The position numbers were made by a program, and so were the translations under genes. A stretch of DNA of 64,000 nt, taken from positions 62,001-126,000 of the forward strand of contig NZ_JAIVLG010000004.1 of the NCBI RefSeq assembly GCF_020524545.1. Reading direction: 5' to 3'. Positions 25,543 to 34,868 of this stretch are shown here, in pieces. The notes under the pieces are model-generated. The model saw only the letters and a program-made list of their open reading frames with translations. It did no database searches and was not told the DNA's origin. Source of the DNA: Microbacterium paraoxydans (GTDB lineage Bacteria; Actinomycetota; Actinomycetes; Actinomycetales; Microbacteriaceae). Every line of letters begins with the position of its first letter. The stretch's first letter is position 1.

Positions 25543-26615
25543 CCTCGTATCTCCTCGCCGGCGGTGGCACCGCCGGCCATGTGAATCCCCTGCTCGCCGT
25601 CGCGGATGCGCTCCGCGAACGTGCCCCCGACGACTCGGTCCTCGTGCTCGGCACGGCGGAGGGACTCGAATCGCGGCTCGTGCCCGAGCGAGGCTACGAC
25701 CTGTTGATCGTGAACAAGGTTCCGTTCCCGCGCCGTCCGAACCGTCAGGCGGCCGCCTTCCCCGGGAGGTTCCGACGGGCGATCGCTCAAGTCCGCGAGC
25801 ACATCCGTCGGCACGGTATCGACGTCGTCGTCGGGTTCGGCGGGTATGCGTCGGCGCCGGCGTACGTGGCCGCTCGTCGTGAGGGTGTTCCGTTCGTGGT
25901 ACACGAAGCCAATGCCAAGCCAGGACTGGCCAACGTGCTCGGTGCCCGCCGTGCGGCGGCCGTCGGCGTCGCGTTCGAAGGCACGCCCCTCCGCGGCAGT
26001 GAAGTGGTGGGGATGCCCCTGCGCCGCGAGGTGATCGAACTCGATCGTTCGGCAGCTCGCGCGGAGGCGGCGGAGCACTTCGGGCTCGATGCCCAGCGTC
26101 CGGTGCTGCTCGTCTTCGGCGGCTCGCTCGGCGCGCAGCGGCTCAACGAGGCTCTGGCGGATTCCTGGCGCGATGTCCTCGCGGCGGGCTGGCAACTGCT
26201 GCATGTGACCGGGGAGCGCAGCGAACTGGCGGATCCCGGGGTCGAGGGGTACGCGTTGCGTCGGTACGTGGACCGCATGGACCTGGCCTTCGCACTCGCC
26301 GACCTGATCGTGTCCCGCTCCGGTTCGGCGACGGTGAGCGAGATCAGCGCGCTGGGGATCCCCGCGCTGTACGTGCCCTATTCGGTGGGCAACGGCGAAC
26401 AGCGCCTGAACGCGGCTTCCGCTGTTGCGGCCGGTGCTGCCGAGCTCCTCGACGACGCCACCTTCGACGCAGATGCGGTACGTCGGATCGTCGTCCCCCT
26501 GTTGGGCGACAAGGAGCGGATCGACCGGATGGCGGCCGCGGCGGAGACGGCCGGAACGCGCAACGGCACCGAGAACGTGATCACCCTGATCGACCGCGCG
26601 CTGCATGCGGCCTGA
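25539..26615 (+). CDS. murG: UDP-N-acetylglucosamine--lipid I N-acetylglucosaminyltransferase
   Basis: A 358-aa GT28 glycosyltransferase that converts lipid I to lipid II at the inner membrane face. The glycine-rich acceptor loop GGGTAGHVNP is at 8-17, VVGFGGYAS and HEANAKPGLAN follow, and the donor-side loop is FGGSLGAQRLN. The UDP-GlcNAc site includes SRSGSATVSEI and PALYVPYSVGNGEQ. GTG start overlaps the ftsW stop. A 38-base gap with its own -10 hexamer separates it from murC. Confidence 0.96.
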   Translation: MTSYLLAGGGTAGHVNPLLAVADALRERAPDDSVLVLGTAEGLESRLVPERGYDLLIVNKVPFPRRPNRQAAAFPGRFRRAIAQVREHIRRHGIDVVVGFGGYASAPAYVAARREGVPFVVHEANAKPGLANVLGARRAAAVGVAFEGTPLRGSEVVGMPLRREVIELDRSAARAEAAEHFGLDAQRPVLLVFGGSLGAQRLNEALADSWRDVLAAGWQLLHVTGERSELADPGVEGYALRRYVDRMDLAFALADLIVSRSGSATVSEISALGIPALYVPYSVGNGEQRLNAASAVAAGAAELLDDATFDADAVRRIVVPLLGDKERIDRMAAAAETAGTRNGTENVITLIDRALHAA

Positions 26616-26638
26616 CGCGGTCGACACCGAACGAAAAG

Positions 26639-26644
26639 TAGACT
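26639..26644 (+). promoter_or_regulatory. -10 box of murC (internal cluster promoter)
   Basis: TAGACT ends 9 nt before the murC ATG in the only sizeable gap of the mur block. It suggests that murC-ftsQ can be transcribed separately from mraZ. Confidence 0.5.
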
Positions 26645-26653
26645 GAAGCGGAC

Positions 26654-28054
26654 ATGATCAGACCCGACCTCTCTCTCCCTCTTCCCGAGACGATCACCTC
26701 CGCGCACTTCATCGGCATCGGCGGCTCCGGCATGAGCGGGCTCGCGAAGATGTTCCTCGACGCGGGGATCCGCGTGTCCGGAAGCGACCGCGCCGACAGC
26801 GACAACCTGCGGGCGCTGGCCGCGGCGGGAGCCACCGTCCATGTCGGTCACGATGCCGCGTACCTGGGCGATGCCGACACGGTCGTGCACACCGGGGCGA
26901 TCTGGCCCGAGAACCCCGAGTTCGTCACCGCGAAGGCACGTGGCCTGCATGTGATCCACCGTTCCCAGGCGCTCCATTGGCTGATCGGGTCGCGTCGCCT
27001 GGTGTCTGTCGCCGGTGCTCACGGGAAGACGACCTCGACGGGCATGATCGTCACTGCGCTGCGAGAGCTCGGCGCCGATCCTCACTTCGTCAACGGGGGC
27101 GTGATCGAGCAGCTCGGCACGTCGAGCGCCACCGGTTCCGGGGATCTTTTCGTCGTCGAAGCGGACGAGTCGGACGGCACCTTCCTGCTGTACGACACCG
27201 CGGTCGCGCTCATCACGAACGTGGATCCCGATCATCTGGACCACTACGGTTCGGACGAGGCCTTCCACGACGCGTTCGTCCGATTCGCGGACGCCGCCTC
27301 GGAAGCCGTCGTGATCTCGAGCGACGACACCGGTGCTCTTCGCGTCGGAGCGGGGATCAACCACCCGAACGTGCTCACTTTCGGTCAGGCGGCGGATGCG
27401 GATGTGCGCGTGACCGACCTCGTGACCGTCGGCGGCGTAGCGGCGACCATCGCCCACGGTGACGAGCAGGTGCGTATGCAGCTCGCCGTCCCCGGTGCAC
27501 ACAACGCCATCAACGCGGCCGGCGTCGTCACGGTCCTGCGCGCTCTCGGATATCCACTCGCCGACGCCGTCCGTGCCGTCGAGGGGTTCGCCGGCACGGT
27601 CCGCCGCCTCGAACAGCACGGCGTCGCGCGCGGCGTGACCGTGTACGACGACTACTCGCACCATCCCACTGAAGTCAGGGCGGCGCTCGAGGCGATGCGC
27701 AGCATCGCGGGCTCCGGGCGCGTCATCGCGATTCAGCAACCGCACACGTACTCCCGCACGCAGCACATGTATCAGGAGTTCGCCGATGTCCTCGAGGAGC
27801 TCGCCGACCACACCGTGATGCTGGACGTCTACGGGGCTCGGGAAGATCCGGTCCCCGGAGTCACCGGGGAACTGGTGAGCAACGCGTTCCGTGACCCGTC
27901 GCACGTGCACTTCGTTGCGGACTGGCAGCAGGCTGCCGACTACACGGCTACCGTGGCGCGCGACGGCGACTTCGTCGTCACGCTCGGCTGCGGCAGCGTG
28001 TATCAGATCATCCCGCAGGTCTTGGAATCCCTCCGCCGGACCGACGGGGCGTAG
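26654..28054 (+). CDS. murC: UDP-N-acetylmuramate--L-alanine (or glycine) ligase
   Basis: A 466-aa Mur ligase that adds the first amino acid to UDP-MurNAc. The N-terminal [13 protein letters not shown] nucleotide loop is typical of Mur[11 protein letters not shown] holds the ATP-loop Lys125, and [19 protein letters not shown] and [11 protein letters not shown] are all present. Most bacteria use L-Ala here. Type B peptidoglycans of Microbacteriaceae often have Gly at position 1, so this enzyme may prefer glycine; the sequence does not prove it. Three bases separate it from ftsQ. Confidence 0.96.
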   Translation: MIRPDLSLPLPETITSAHFIGIGGSGMSGLAKMFLDAGIRVSGSDRADSDNLRALAAAGATVHVGHDAAYLGDADTVVHTGAIWPENPEFVTAKARGLHVIHRSQALHWLIGSRRLVSVAGAHGKTTSTGMIVTALRELGADPHFVNGGVIEQLGTSSATGSGDLFVVEADESDGTFLLYDTAVALITNVDPDHLDHYGSDEAFHDAFVRFADAASEAVVISSDDTGALRVGAGINHPNVLTFGQAADADVRVTDLVTVGGVAATIAHGDEQVRMQLAVPGAHNAINAAGVVTVLRALGYPLADAVRAVEGFAGTVRRLEQHGVARGVTVYDDYSHHPTEVRAALEAMRSIAGSGRVIAIQQPHTYSRTQHMYQEFADVLEELADHTVMLDVYGAREDPVPGVTGELVSNAFRDPSHVHFVADWQQAADYTATVARDGDFVVTLGCGSVYQIIPQVLESLRRTDGA

Positions 28055-28057
28055 CCG

Positions 28058-28984
28058 ATGCGTCGGCCCGCACCGCTTCCGTCCACTCCGGAGACTTCGG
28101 GGGAGAAGGGCGCCGCGACGGAGATGGTGCGCCGTCCACGACGACCCGGCGCTGGAGCGGAGGAGACGTCCGCCGCCTCGGAGGAGCGCGAACCGCCGGT
28201 GGAAGAGGTGTCGGCCGATGACCCGCAGCCGACGTCGACGCGGGATGTCTGGCGAGCGGCGCGCGCCAGACGCAAGGCGCTTCGCGCAGAGATCCGTCGG
28301 TTCACCCAACGCTCCCGGCGGAGACGGATCATCTGGTGGAGCAGCCTGGGTGCCGTGCTCGTCTTGATCGGCGGGAGCGTTGCAGCCGCCTACAGCCCCC
28401 TGTTCGCGGTCGAGAAGATCACGGTCGTCGGGGCGACCAGCCTGGACCCCTCCGCTGTCGAGGCTGCGCTCAGCGATCAGCTCGGCACACCGTTGGCTCT
28501 GGTCGACTCCAGCGAGGTGAAGGCCGCGCTGCTCGCGTTCCCGCTCATCGAGACCTACGCGCTGGAGGCGCGGCCTCCGCATGATCTGACGGTGCGCATC
28601 GTCGAACGCACTCCTGTCGGCGTCATCCGTTCGAATGCCGGCTTCACGCTCGTGGACGCGGCGGGGGTGGCGCTCTCGACCACGCCTGATCAGCCCGCGG
28701 GGCAGCCGCTGATCGAGATCGACAGCGGGGTCGACTCCGCTGCCTTCCGCAGTGCGGGCCTCGTGGTGAGGTCGTTGCCGGCAGACATCCGGGCGCAGTT
28801 GGCCGGTGTCACGGCGACCACCCAGGATGACGTGACTCTGCGTCTGAGCAGCGGGCTGACGGTCGTCTGGGGGAGTGCGGAGGAGTCCGGACTCAAGGCA
28901 CTGACGCTTTCGGCTGCGATGGCCGCCCATCCGGGAGCGGGGTCCATCGACGTCACGTCTCCCGAGGTCGCCGTCGTCGGCTGA
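28058..28984 (+). CDS. ftsQ: Cell division protein FtsQ
   Basis: A 308-aa bitopic division protein. A basic and acidic Pro/Glu-rich cytoplasmic tail (1-90) is followed by one transmembrane helix (91-111). The POTRA domain (about 115-185) has the typical [17 protein letters not shown] opening, and the beta domain contains [11 protein letters not shown] and ends with SPEVAVVG. FtsQ scaffolds FtsL/FtsB and controls FtsWI activation. It sits between murC and ftsZ, the standard order. The C-terminus is short. Confidence 0.93.
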   Translation: MRRPAPLPSTPETSGEKGAATEMVRRPRRPGAGAEETSAASEEREPPVEEVSADDPQPTSTRDVWRAARARRKALRAEIRRFTQRSRRRRIIWWSSLGAVLVLIGGSVAAAYSPLFAVEKITVVGATSLDPSAVEAALSDQLGTPLALVDSSEVKAALLAFPLIETYALEARPPHDLTVRIVERTPVGVIRSNAGFTLVDAAGVALSTTPDQPAGQPLIEIDSGVDSAAFRSAGLVVRSLPADIRAQLAGVTATTQDDVTLRLSSGLTVVWGSAEESGLKALTLSAAMAAHPGAGSIDVTSPEVAVVG

Positions 28985-29089
28985 CCGCTTTCGCGGGGGA
29001 ATGGCGCGACACGCCCACGGGGTTGCGTGCGCGTGGGCAGGCGGCGCTTACCTTCGATCAAGAGAACGCAATACCGGGAAATACTTTAC

Positions 29090-29104
29090 ACCTCTACTTG
29101 AGGT
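29090..29104. promoter_or_regulatory. AT-rich ftsZ leader with inverted repeat
   Basis: ACCTC and GAGGT are separated by TACTT, and the symmetry weakly extends into flanking TTTACA and TTTAAGG. The surrounding 60 bases are strikingly AT-rich for this genome. This is a candidate operator or promoter for ftsZ, about 45 nt before the ATG. Confidence 0.5.
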
Positions 29105-29148
29105 TTAAGGTTCATCCTTTTCCAGGCTCGAATAATCGGAGGCCGGCC

Positions 29149-30291
29149 ATGAGCCAGAACCAGAACTACCTCGCCGTGATCAAGGTCGTCGGCGTCGGCG
29201 GTGGCGGCGTCAACGCCGTCAACCGCATGATCGAACTCGGTCTCCGCGGAGTGGAGTTCATCGCCGTCAACACCGACGCCCAGGCGCTGCTCATGAGCGA
29301 TGCGGACGTCAAACTCGACGTCGGCCGGGAACTCACGCGCGGACTCGGCGCCGGAGCAGACCCCGAGGTCGGGCGCCGTGCGGCGGAGGACCACGCCGAG
29401 GAGATCGAGCAGGCCCTTACCGGTGCGGACATGGTCTTCGTGACCGCCGGTGAGGGAGGCGGCACCGGAACCGGTGGTGCTCCCGTGGTGGCCCGCATCG
29501 CGAAGTCCATCGGCGCACTCACCATCGGTGTCGTCACCAAGCCGTTCTCGTTCGAAGGTCGCCGTCGCCAGAGCCAGGCGGAGGCGGGCGTCGCGAAGCT
29601 CAAGGAAGAGGTCGACACCCTCATCGTGGTGCCGAACGACCGTCTCCTCGAGATCAGCGACCGAGGGATCTCGATGATCGAGGCCTTCGCCACCGCAGAC
29701 CAGGTGCTCCTCGCCGGTGTTCAGGGCATCACCGACCTGATCACGACCCCGGGCCTGATCAACCTCGACTTCGCCGACGTCAAGTCCGTCATGCAGGGCG
29801 CAGGATCCGCCCTCATGGGCATCGGCTCCGCCCGCGGCGCCGATCGTGCGATCAAGGCGGCCGAGCTCGCCGTCGAATCGCCGCTGCTGGAGGCGTCCAT
29901 CGAGGGCGCGCACGGCGTGCTGCTCTCGATCCAGGGTGGGTCGAACCTGGGTATCTTCGAGATCCACGACGCGGCCGACCTGGTCAAGGAAGCGGCGCAC
30001 CCCGAGGCCAACATCATCTTCGGAACCGTCATCGACGACACTCTCGGCGACGAGGTACGTGTGACCGTCATCGCGGCCGGGTTCGACGGAGGCGAGCCTT
30101 CGCTCCGACTGGACCCGATGGTGGTCTCCCGGCCTTCGGCGGCGACTCTCCCCGAGGTCTCTCTCGAGGAGGAGCCGGAGGCGAAGAGCGACGCTGCACC
30201 GGCAGAGCCCGTGCAGCAGCGAGTGCCGACCACGAGCATCGAACCGGCTTTCGCGGACGATGACATCGACATCCCCGAATTCCTGAAGTGA
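29149..30291 (+). CDS. ftsZ: Cell division GTPase FtsZ
   Basis: A 380-aa tubulin homologue that polymerises into the Z ring. The N-terminus [17 protein letters not shown] binds nucleotide, the tubulin signature GGGTGTG is at 103-109, NTDAQAL and [11 protein letters not shown] (T7 loop region) are present, and a variable linker leads to the C-terminal peptide [10 protein letters not shown] that binds SepF and membrane anchors. The start at ATG 29149 has GGAGG 6 nt upstream; the frame is open further upstream but without a ribosome site. The leader is AT-rich. Stop overlaps the yggS start (GTGA). Confidence 0.98.
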   Translation: MSQNQNYLAVIKVVGVGGGGVNAVNRMIELGLRGVEFIAVNTDAQALLMSDADVKLDVGRELTRGLGAGADPEVGRRAAEDHAEEIEQALTGADMVFVTAGEGGGTGTGGAPVVARIAKSIGALTIGVVTKPFSFEGRRRQSQAEAGVAKLKEEVDTLIVVPNDRLLEISDRGISMIEAFATADQVLLAGVQGITDLITTPGLINLDFADVKSVMQGAGSALMGIGSARGADRAIKAAELAVESPLLEASIEGAHGVLLSIQGGSNLGIFEIHDAADLVKEAAHPEANIIFGTVIDDTLGDEVRVTVIAAGFDGGEPSLRLDPMVVSRPSAATLPEVSLEEEPEAKSDAAPAEPVQQRVPTTSIEPAFADDDIDIPEFLK

Positions 30292-30995
30292 CCACTGCGG
30301 TCGGCGGCCAGGGGCAGGCGAACCTGGCCGCGCGCCTGACGGCGATCGACGAACGCATCGCCGTCGCTGCGCGCGCTGCCGGGAGGGATCCGGCCGAGAT
30401 CACCCGCATCGTCGTGACGAAGTTCCACCCGGCGTCTCTGGTCCGTGAGCTGCGCGCGCTCGGTGTGCGCGACGTCGGAGAGAACCGGCAACAGGAACTG
30501 TCGGCCAAGGGGGCGGAACTCGCTTCCCTCGATCTGACCTGGCATTTCATCGGTCAGGGTCAGACGAACAAGGCCGCGGCCATTCGGCGCAGCGCGGACG
30601 TCGTCCATTCCGTCGACCGTGGACGCTTCGCTGACGCTCTCGATCGCGCGGCGGATGACGATGGTCTCCTCGACGTGCTCGTGCAGGTCAACCTCACGGA
30701 CGATCCCGGCAGAGGGGGAGCGGCGCCCGCTGACGCGGTCGCGCTGGCCGAGCACGTGATGGCGCTGCCTTCGCTCCGTCTTCGGGGCGTCATGGCGGTC
30801 GCGCCATTGGATGAGGAACCCGGCGCCGCATTCGCGCGTCTGCGTGACGTCGCTGACGGTGTCCGCGCCGTCGAGCCCTCCGCCTCGTGGATCTCCGCCG
30901 GGATGACCGGCGACTTCGTGGAGGCGATCACCGCTGGCGCGACACACCTGCGGATCGGCTCCGCAATCACCGGCCCCCGGCCCGACCGGGGTTAA
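30288..30995 (+). CDS. YggS-family pyridoxal phosphate homeostasis protein
   Basis: A 235-aa single-domain alanine-racemase-fold protein that binds PLP without a known catalytic role; the E. coli member helps maintain vitamin B6 and amino acid pools. The PLP lysine is in IVVTKFHP (Lys45), [10 protein letters not shown] replaces the usual GENR(V)QE segment, WHFIGQGQ corresponds to WHFIGxxQ, and GMTGDF matches the SMGMSxD region. It overlaps ftsZ by four bases and precedes sepF, the common actinobacterial order. The pgeF/yfiH gene often found between ftsZ and yggS is missing. Confidence 0.92.
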   Translation: MTTAVGGQGQANLAARLTAIDERIAVAARAAGRDPAEITRIVVTKFHPASLVRELRALGVRDVGENRQQELSAKGAELASLDLTWHFIGQGQTNKAAAIRRSADVVHSVDRGRFADALDRAADDDGLLDVLVQVNLTDDPGRGGAAPADAVALAEHVMALPSLRLRGVMAVAPLDEEPGAAFARLRDVADGVRAVEPSASWISAGMTGDFVEAITAGATHLRIGSAITGPRPDRG

Positions 30996-31038
30996 CCTGT
31001 GAAAAGACCAGCCCGAAACGTTCGAACCGGAGGACACG

Positions 31039-31512
31039 ATGGGTAACCCGCTGAAGAAGACCATGGTGTATCTCGGCCTCGCCGATGAGGAAGAGGTCTA
31101 CGAGGAGGAAACGCAGGCTCGCGCTCACCGCGAACGCGAGCGCGAGCGCGACCGTGAGGAGCCGGCTCCGGCTCCCGTCACGCCCCTCCGTCGTCCCGTC
31201 GCCGTCCGCCAGCCCTCTGCAGGAGCCGTGAACGAGATCCTCACCGTCCACCCCAAGCAGTACCGCGACGCTCAGCTGATCGCGGAGAGTTTCCGCGAGG
31301 GCGTCCCGGTCATCATCAACCTCTCCCAGATGAGCGACGCCGATGCGCGTCGCCTCATCGACTTCGCGAGCGGGCTCTCCCTCGGTCTGTACGGCCGCAT
31401 CGAGCGGGTCACCTCGAAGGTGTTCCTGCTCTCGCCGGAGAACATCGCCGTCTCGGGGCACGGGGGCATCGCGCACGCGGACGCTGAGTCCGCGGGCTTC
31501 GACCACTCGTAG
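31039..31512 (+). CDS. sepF: Cell division protein SepF
   Basis: A 157-aa SepF, the membrane anchor and positive regulator of FtsZ in actinobacteria. An amphipathic N-terminus ([16 protein letters not shown]) would bind the membrane. A charged linker rich in Arg/Glu and Pro follows, then the SepF core (about 62-150) with [35 protein letters not shown] and [15 protein letters not shown] precedes the ATG. Three bases separate its stop from the YggT-family gene. Confidence 0.96.
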   Translation: MGNPLKKTMVYLGLADEEEVYEEETQARAHRERERERDREEPAPAPVTPLRRPVAVRQPSAGAVNEILTVHPKQYRDAQLIAESFREGVPVIINLSQMSDADARRLIDFASGLSLGLYGRIERVTSKVFLLSPENIAVSGHGGIAHADAESAGFDHS

Positions 31513-31515
31513 CTC

Positions 31516-31815
31516 GTGCAGCTGGTCTCCGTCGCAGCGAGCATCCTTCATCTGGTGCTGCTGCTGTACATCTTCGTGCTCTTCGCGCGCCTCATCTTGG
31601 ACTACATTCCGCTCTTCAATCGGGAATGGCGTCCGAAGGGATTCGGCTTGGTCGCCGCTGAAGCTGTCTACACCGTCACCGATCCGCCCATCCGGTTCTT
31701 CCGGCGGCTCATCCCGCCCCTGCGGATCGGTTCGCTGTCGCTTGACTTCGGCTTCACGCTCACTCTGCTGATCGTGCTGATCCTGATGAACATCGTGCGC
31801 CTGTTCATCCGGTGA
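31516..31815 (+). CDS. YggT-family membrane protein
   Basis: A 99-aa protein with two transmembrane helices (about 6-26 and 75-97) flanking an amphipathic region. The family hallmark DPPIRFFRRLIPP follows the first helix region and LDFGFTLTLLIVLILMNIV forms the last. YggT proteins are conserved next to sepF/yggS and divIVA; a role in envelope or division is assumed but unproven. GTG start, 3 bases after sepF. Confidence 0.9.
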   Translation: MQLVSVAASILHLVLLLYIFVLFARLILDYIPLFNREWRPKGFGLVAAEAVYTVTDPPIRFFRRLIPPLRIGSLSLDFGFTLTLLIVLILMNIVRLFIR

Positions 31816-31897
31816 ACGCCCGGCGATTCGCGCGGGGTCGTCACGCTGACTTCGCGCTCCCGGGTGTCGCGACATCGCGGCGTCGAGGCGCGGGGGC

Positions 31898-31903
31898 TAT
31901 GCT
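31898..31903 (+). promoter_or_regulatory. -10-like hexamer upstream of divIVA
   Basis: TATGCT about 92 nt before the divIVA ATG, in a 180-bp gap between the YggT-family gene and divIVA. No other structure is obvious in that gap. Confidence 0.4.
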
Positions 31904-31995
31904 GGCACCCAGGTGCGCGCCCCGGGTTCGCGCCACATCACGACCACGCCATACATCGATACTGGCATTCGTACTCATCGAAAGAGGAGCCACTC

Positions 31996-32595
31996 ATGGC
32001 ACTTACCCCGGATGACGTCGTCACCAAGCAGTTCCAGCACGTTCGCTTCAAGGACGGTTTCGACCCGGACGAGGTCGACGACTTCCTCGACGAGATCGTC
32101 ATCGAGTGGCGCAAGGCTCTCGAGGAGAACGTCGAGCTGAAGGCGAAGCTGGCCGCCTACGAGTCCGGTGAGGCTCCCGAGGCCGCTGCTCCCGCTGCGG
32201 CGCCCGCAGCCCCCGAGGCTCCGGCTCCTGTCGCCGAGGTTCCTGCAGAGCCCGCTCCGACCGGTTCCGCCACTGCGACTGCCGGCATCATCGAGCTCGC
32301 ACAGCGTCTCCACGACGAGCACGTCGCCGAGGGCGAGGCGAAGCGCAACGCGCTCATCGCCGAGGCCGAGACCGAGGTGGCCCGGATCCGTACCGAGGCC
32401 GAGGCCAAGCAGCGCGAGGAGTCGGCACGCCTGGAGCGCGAGCGCAACACGCTCGAGGCTCGCATCACCGAACTCCGCAACTTCGAGCGCGACTACCGCT
32501 CGCAGCTGCGCGGCTACATCGAAGGCCAGCTCCGCGAGCTCGACGAGAAGTCGGCGTCCACGGACTCCACGCCCGTCTCCGCGATCGGTCTGTAA
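31996..32595 (+). CDS. divIVA: DivIVA/Wag31 polar growth protein
   Basis: A 199-aa DivIVA. The N-terminal membrane-binding domain starts MALTPDDVVTKQFQHVRFKD and contains GFDPDEVDDFLDEI. An Ala/Pro/Glu-rich linker (about 58-95) separates it from a long coiled coil (about 98-185; EAETEVARIRTEAEAKQREE). DivIVA recognises curved membrane and recruits the polar elongation machinery in actinobacteria. AGAGGAG lies 6 nt before the ATG; the frame is open upstream but without a ribosome site. It is shorter than mycobacterial Wag31 (about 260 aa). Confidence 0.95.
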   Translation: MALTPDDVVTKQFQHVRFKDGFDPDEVDDFLDEIVIEWRKALEENVELKAKLAAYESGEAPEAAAPAAAPAAPEAPAPVAEVPAEPAPTGSATATAGIIELAQRLHDEHVAEGEAKRNALIAEAETEVARIRTEAEAKQREESARLERERNTLEARITELRNFERDYRSQLRGYIEGQLRELDEKSASTDSTPVSAIGL

Positions 32596-32604
32596 GGCGC
32601 CCTC

Positions 32605-33261
32605 TTGTCAGGACGTCGTCCCCTTCGTCGGTCGGCGGCCGGTGCGATCGTTGCGATTCTCGCAGCGATCGTGCTGGCCGCCGATCAGTTTGTGAAGTAC
32701 CTCACGATCGAGAACCTGCCGCTGCAGGTGCCGGTGCCTGTTCTCGGCGAGTTCCTTCAGCTGTATTACGTCCGCAACCCCGGAGCGGCCTTCTCACTCG
32801 GCTCCGAGGTCACCTGGATCTTCACGATCGCCCTCGCGGTCGTCGCATCGATCATCGTGTGGAAGGCGTTCGGGCTCAAGTCCCGCCTCTGGGCCGTCGT
32901 TCTCGGCTGCCTGCTGGGCGGCGTGCTCGGCAACCTCACTGATCGACTGTTCCGCGAGCCCGGGTTCCCGGTGGGGCATGTCGTCGACATGATCTCCATG
33001 CCGTGGATGATGCCGGCCATCTTCAACGTCGCGGACATCTTCATCGTCACCGGCATGATCTCGGTGGCATTGCTCGTGGTCTTCGGCCTGCGCTTCGACG
33101 GCACGCGCGAGCGCGATCATGCGGTGGTCGAGACCGAGGAAGAGGCGGAAGCAGCGGCGATCGCCGCCGAGGCCGCAACCGAGACGGACGCGGACGAAGT
33201 CGACGCGGGCGACGATGACGCGCCTTCGGAGGATGCGGCTCCTGCATCGGAAGGCCGCTGA
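32605..33261 (+). CDS. lspA: Lipoprotein signal peptidase II
   Basis: A 218-aa four-helix membrane aspartyl protease that removes signal peptides from prolipoproteins. The conserved [24 protein letters not shown] (catalytic Asp113) and FNVADIFI (catalytic Asp144) are in order. The last 55 residues are a soluble, very acidic Glu/Ala/Asp tail that E. coli LspA lacks; it is probably cytoplasmic and disordered. The TTG start at 32605 has only a weak AAGG site. One base separates the stop from the pseudouridine synthase start region. Confidence 0.93.
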   Translation: MSGRRPLRRSAAGAIVAILAAIVLAADQFVKYLTIENLPLQVPVPVLGEFLQLYYVRNPGAAFSLGSEVTWIFTIALAVVASIIVWKAFGLKSRLWAVVLGCLLGGVLGNLTDRLFREPGFPVGHVVDMISMPWMMPAIFNVADIFIVTGMISVALLVVFGLRFDGTRERDHAVVETEEEAEAAAIAAEAATETDADEVDAGDDDAPSEDAAPASEGR

Positions 33262-33262
33262 C

Positions 33263-34183
33263 GTGGAATCCCGATCTCTGCCGGTTCCTGACGGGTTGGA
33301 CGGCACGCGGGTGGATGCCGCGCTCGCGAAGCTCATGGGGTTTTCCCGCACCTTCGCGGCGGATGTCGCAGCGGCCGGTGGTGTCCGTCTGGACGGCGTG
33401 ACGCTCGGCAAGTCCGACCGCTTGCACGGCGGCGGGTGGCTCGACGTCGAATGGGCGCCGAAAGAGGCTCCGCGGGTCATCCCGATCGCCGTTCCCGAGC
33501 TCGGGGTCGTGTACGACGACGATGACATCATCGTGGTCGACAAACCCACAGGCGTCGCCGCGCATCCGTCTGTCGGATGGGAGGGGCCCACCGTCGTCGG
33601 AGCACTCGAGGCCGCCGGCTTCCGCGTCGCGACGAGTGGCGCTGCCGAGCGTCAGGGGATCGTGCACCGGTTGGACGTCGGTACGAGCGGTCTCATGGTC
33701 GTCGCGAAGTCCGAGCAGGCGTACACGACGCTGAAGCAGGCGTTCAAGGACCGCACGGTCGAGAAGATCTATCACGCCGTCGTGCAGGGGCACCCGGATC
33801 CGCTGGCGGGAACGATCGACGCGCCCATCGGGCGCCATCCGAACCACTCCTGGAAGTTCGCCGTCGTTCCGGACGGGAAGCCCTCGGTGACCCACTACGA
33901 GACGCTCGAAGCCTTTCCGGGTGCGTCGCTCCTCGAGGTCCACCTCGAGACGGGACGTACGCATCAGATCCGTGTACACATGGCAGCTCATCGGCATCCG
34001 TGCGTCGGGGACCCGCTGTACGGCGCCGACCCGACCATGTCAGCCCGGCTCGGACTCACCCGCCAATGGCTGCACGCGCATCAGCTCGCTTTCGCGCATC
34101 CGACGACCGGCGACTGGGTGCAGTTCGAATCCCCGTACCCCGAGGACTTCCGGCACGCGCTTGACGTGCTCCGCGGTGAGTAG
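33263..34183 (+). CDS. RluA/RluD-family 23S rRNA pseudouridine synthase
   Basis: A 306-aa pseudouridine synthase. An N-terminal S4-like RNA-binding domain (about 15-65; [15 protein letters not shown]) precedes the catalytic domain with [13 protein letters not shown] and HRLDVGTSG, whose Asp138 is the nucleophile. [14 protein letters not shown] and GDPLYG finish the fold. Lying immediately behind lspA it matches rluD-like genes in many Gram-positives. GTG 33263 has GGAAGG upstream. Target uridines cannot be predicted with certainty. Confidence 0.92.
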   Translation: MESRSLPVPDGLDGTRVDAALAKLMGFSRTFAADVAAAGGVRLDGVTLGKSDRLHGGGWLDVEWAPKEAPRVIPIAVPELGVVYDDDDIIVVDKPTGVAAHPSVGWEGPTVVGALEAAGFRVATSGAAERQGIVHRLDVGTSGLMVVAKSEQAYTTLKQAFKDRTVEKIYHAVVQGHPDPLAGTIDAPIGRHPNHSWKFAVVPDGKPSVTHYETLEAFPGASLLEVHLETGRTHQIRVHMAAHRHPCVGDPLYGADPTMSARLGLTRQWLHAHQLAFAHPTTGDWVQFESPYPEDFRHALDVLRGE

Positions 34184-34231
34184 TCCGCGCTTCTCCGATG
34201 CGATGTCTGCGGGCTGCGGCACACTGAGCGC

Positions 34232-34804
34232 ATGAGCATCGAGGTTCGTCCTGCGACCGTCTTCGACGATGTCGCGACTCTCGTCGGGCCGAAGAAGTCC
34301 ACGTCGAATGTGTGCTTCTGCCTGAGCTATCGCATCGGCAACAAGGAGAACGTGGGGCTCAAGGGCCCCGCCCGAGCGGACCGGGTCCGTGAGCTGTGCC
34401 ACGAGGACCCTCCGCCCGGCGTGATCGCCTATCTCGACGACGAGCCTGTCGGCTGGGCGGCACTGCATCCGCGGCGCGACACGAGCTTCGCCCGCAATCG
34501 GCTCATCCCCCAGATCGATGACCTCGACGTCTGGTCGCTGTGGTGTTTCCGAGTACGCCCCGGTCACCGCAAGCAGGGCATCTCCCATGCGCTGATCGAC
34601 GGTGCTGTCGCATACGCGACAGAGCGCGGCGCGCCCGCGATCGAGGGTTATCCGGTAGACAACGGGGGCGAGAAGGTGAACCTGACGATGGCGTATGTCG
34701 GCACGCGAGCGCTCTTCGAGAGCGCGGGGTTCGTGAAGGCGGCCGATACCGGGTCTGTGCTGGACGGGTTCCCGCGGGTGCTGATGAGGCTCGATCTTCG
34801 ATGA
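34232..34804 (+). CDS. GNAT-family N-acetyltransferase
   Basis: A 190-aa GNAT-fold protein. The central part has GVIAYLDDEPVGWAAL (beta strands 2-3) and VWSLWCFRVRPGHRKQGIS (strand 4 and the acetyl-CoA pyrophosphate loop, R-x-x-G-x-G/S type). The C-terminal region holds ALFESAGF, the usual end of the fold. Two Cys near residues 28-30 (NVCFCLSYR) are characteristic of a GNAT subgroup common in actinobacteria. Substrate unknown. A weak CACACT hexamer lies 6 nt before the ATG. It sits between rluD-like and dnaE with no functional link evident. Confidence 0.82.
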   Translation: MSIEVRPATVFDDVATLVGPKKSTSNVCFCLSYRIGNKENVGLKGPARADRVRELCHEDPPPGVIAYLDDEPVGWAALHPRRDTSFARNRLIPQIDDLDVWSLWCFRVRPGHRKQGISHALIDGAVAYATERGAPAIEGYPVDNGGEKVNLTMAYVGTRALFESAGFVKAADTGSVLDGFPRVLMRLDLR

Positions 34805-34856
34805 GGGGGCACCTCTGAAGGGTCCGGCGCCGACCTCCGGTGTCGGGGCTCCGCCG

Positions 34857-34862
34857 TAGACT
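34857..34862 (+). promoter_or_regulatory. -10 box of dnaE (leaderless)
   Basis: TAGACT ends 6 nt before the ATG at 34869, and no Shine-Dalgarno sequence is present between them. Confidence 0.6.
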
Positions 34863-34868
34863 CGAAGC

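Noticed and set aside
26378..28930. An 850-codon antisense frame across murG-murC-ftsQ
   Set aside because: Same GC-driven artefact; the real genes are intact on the other strand.
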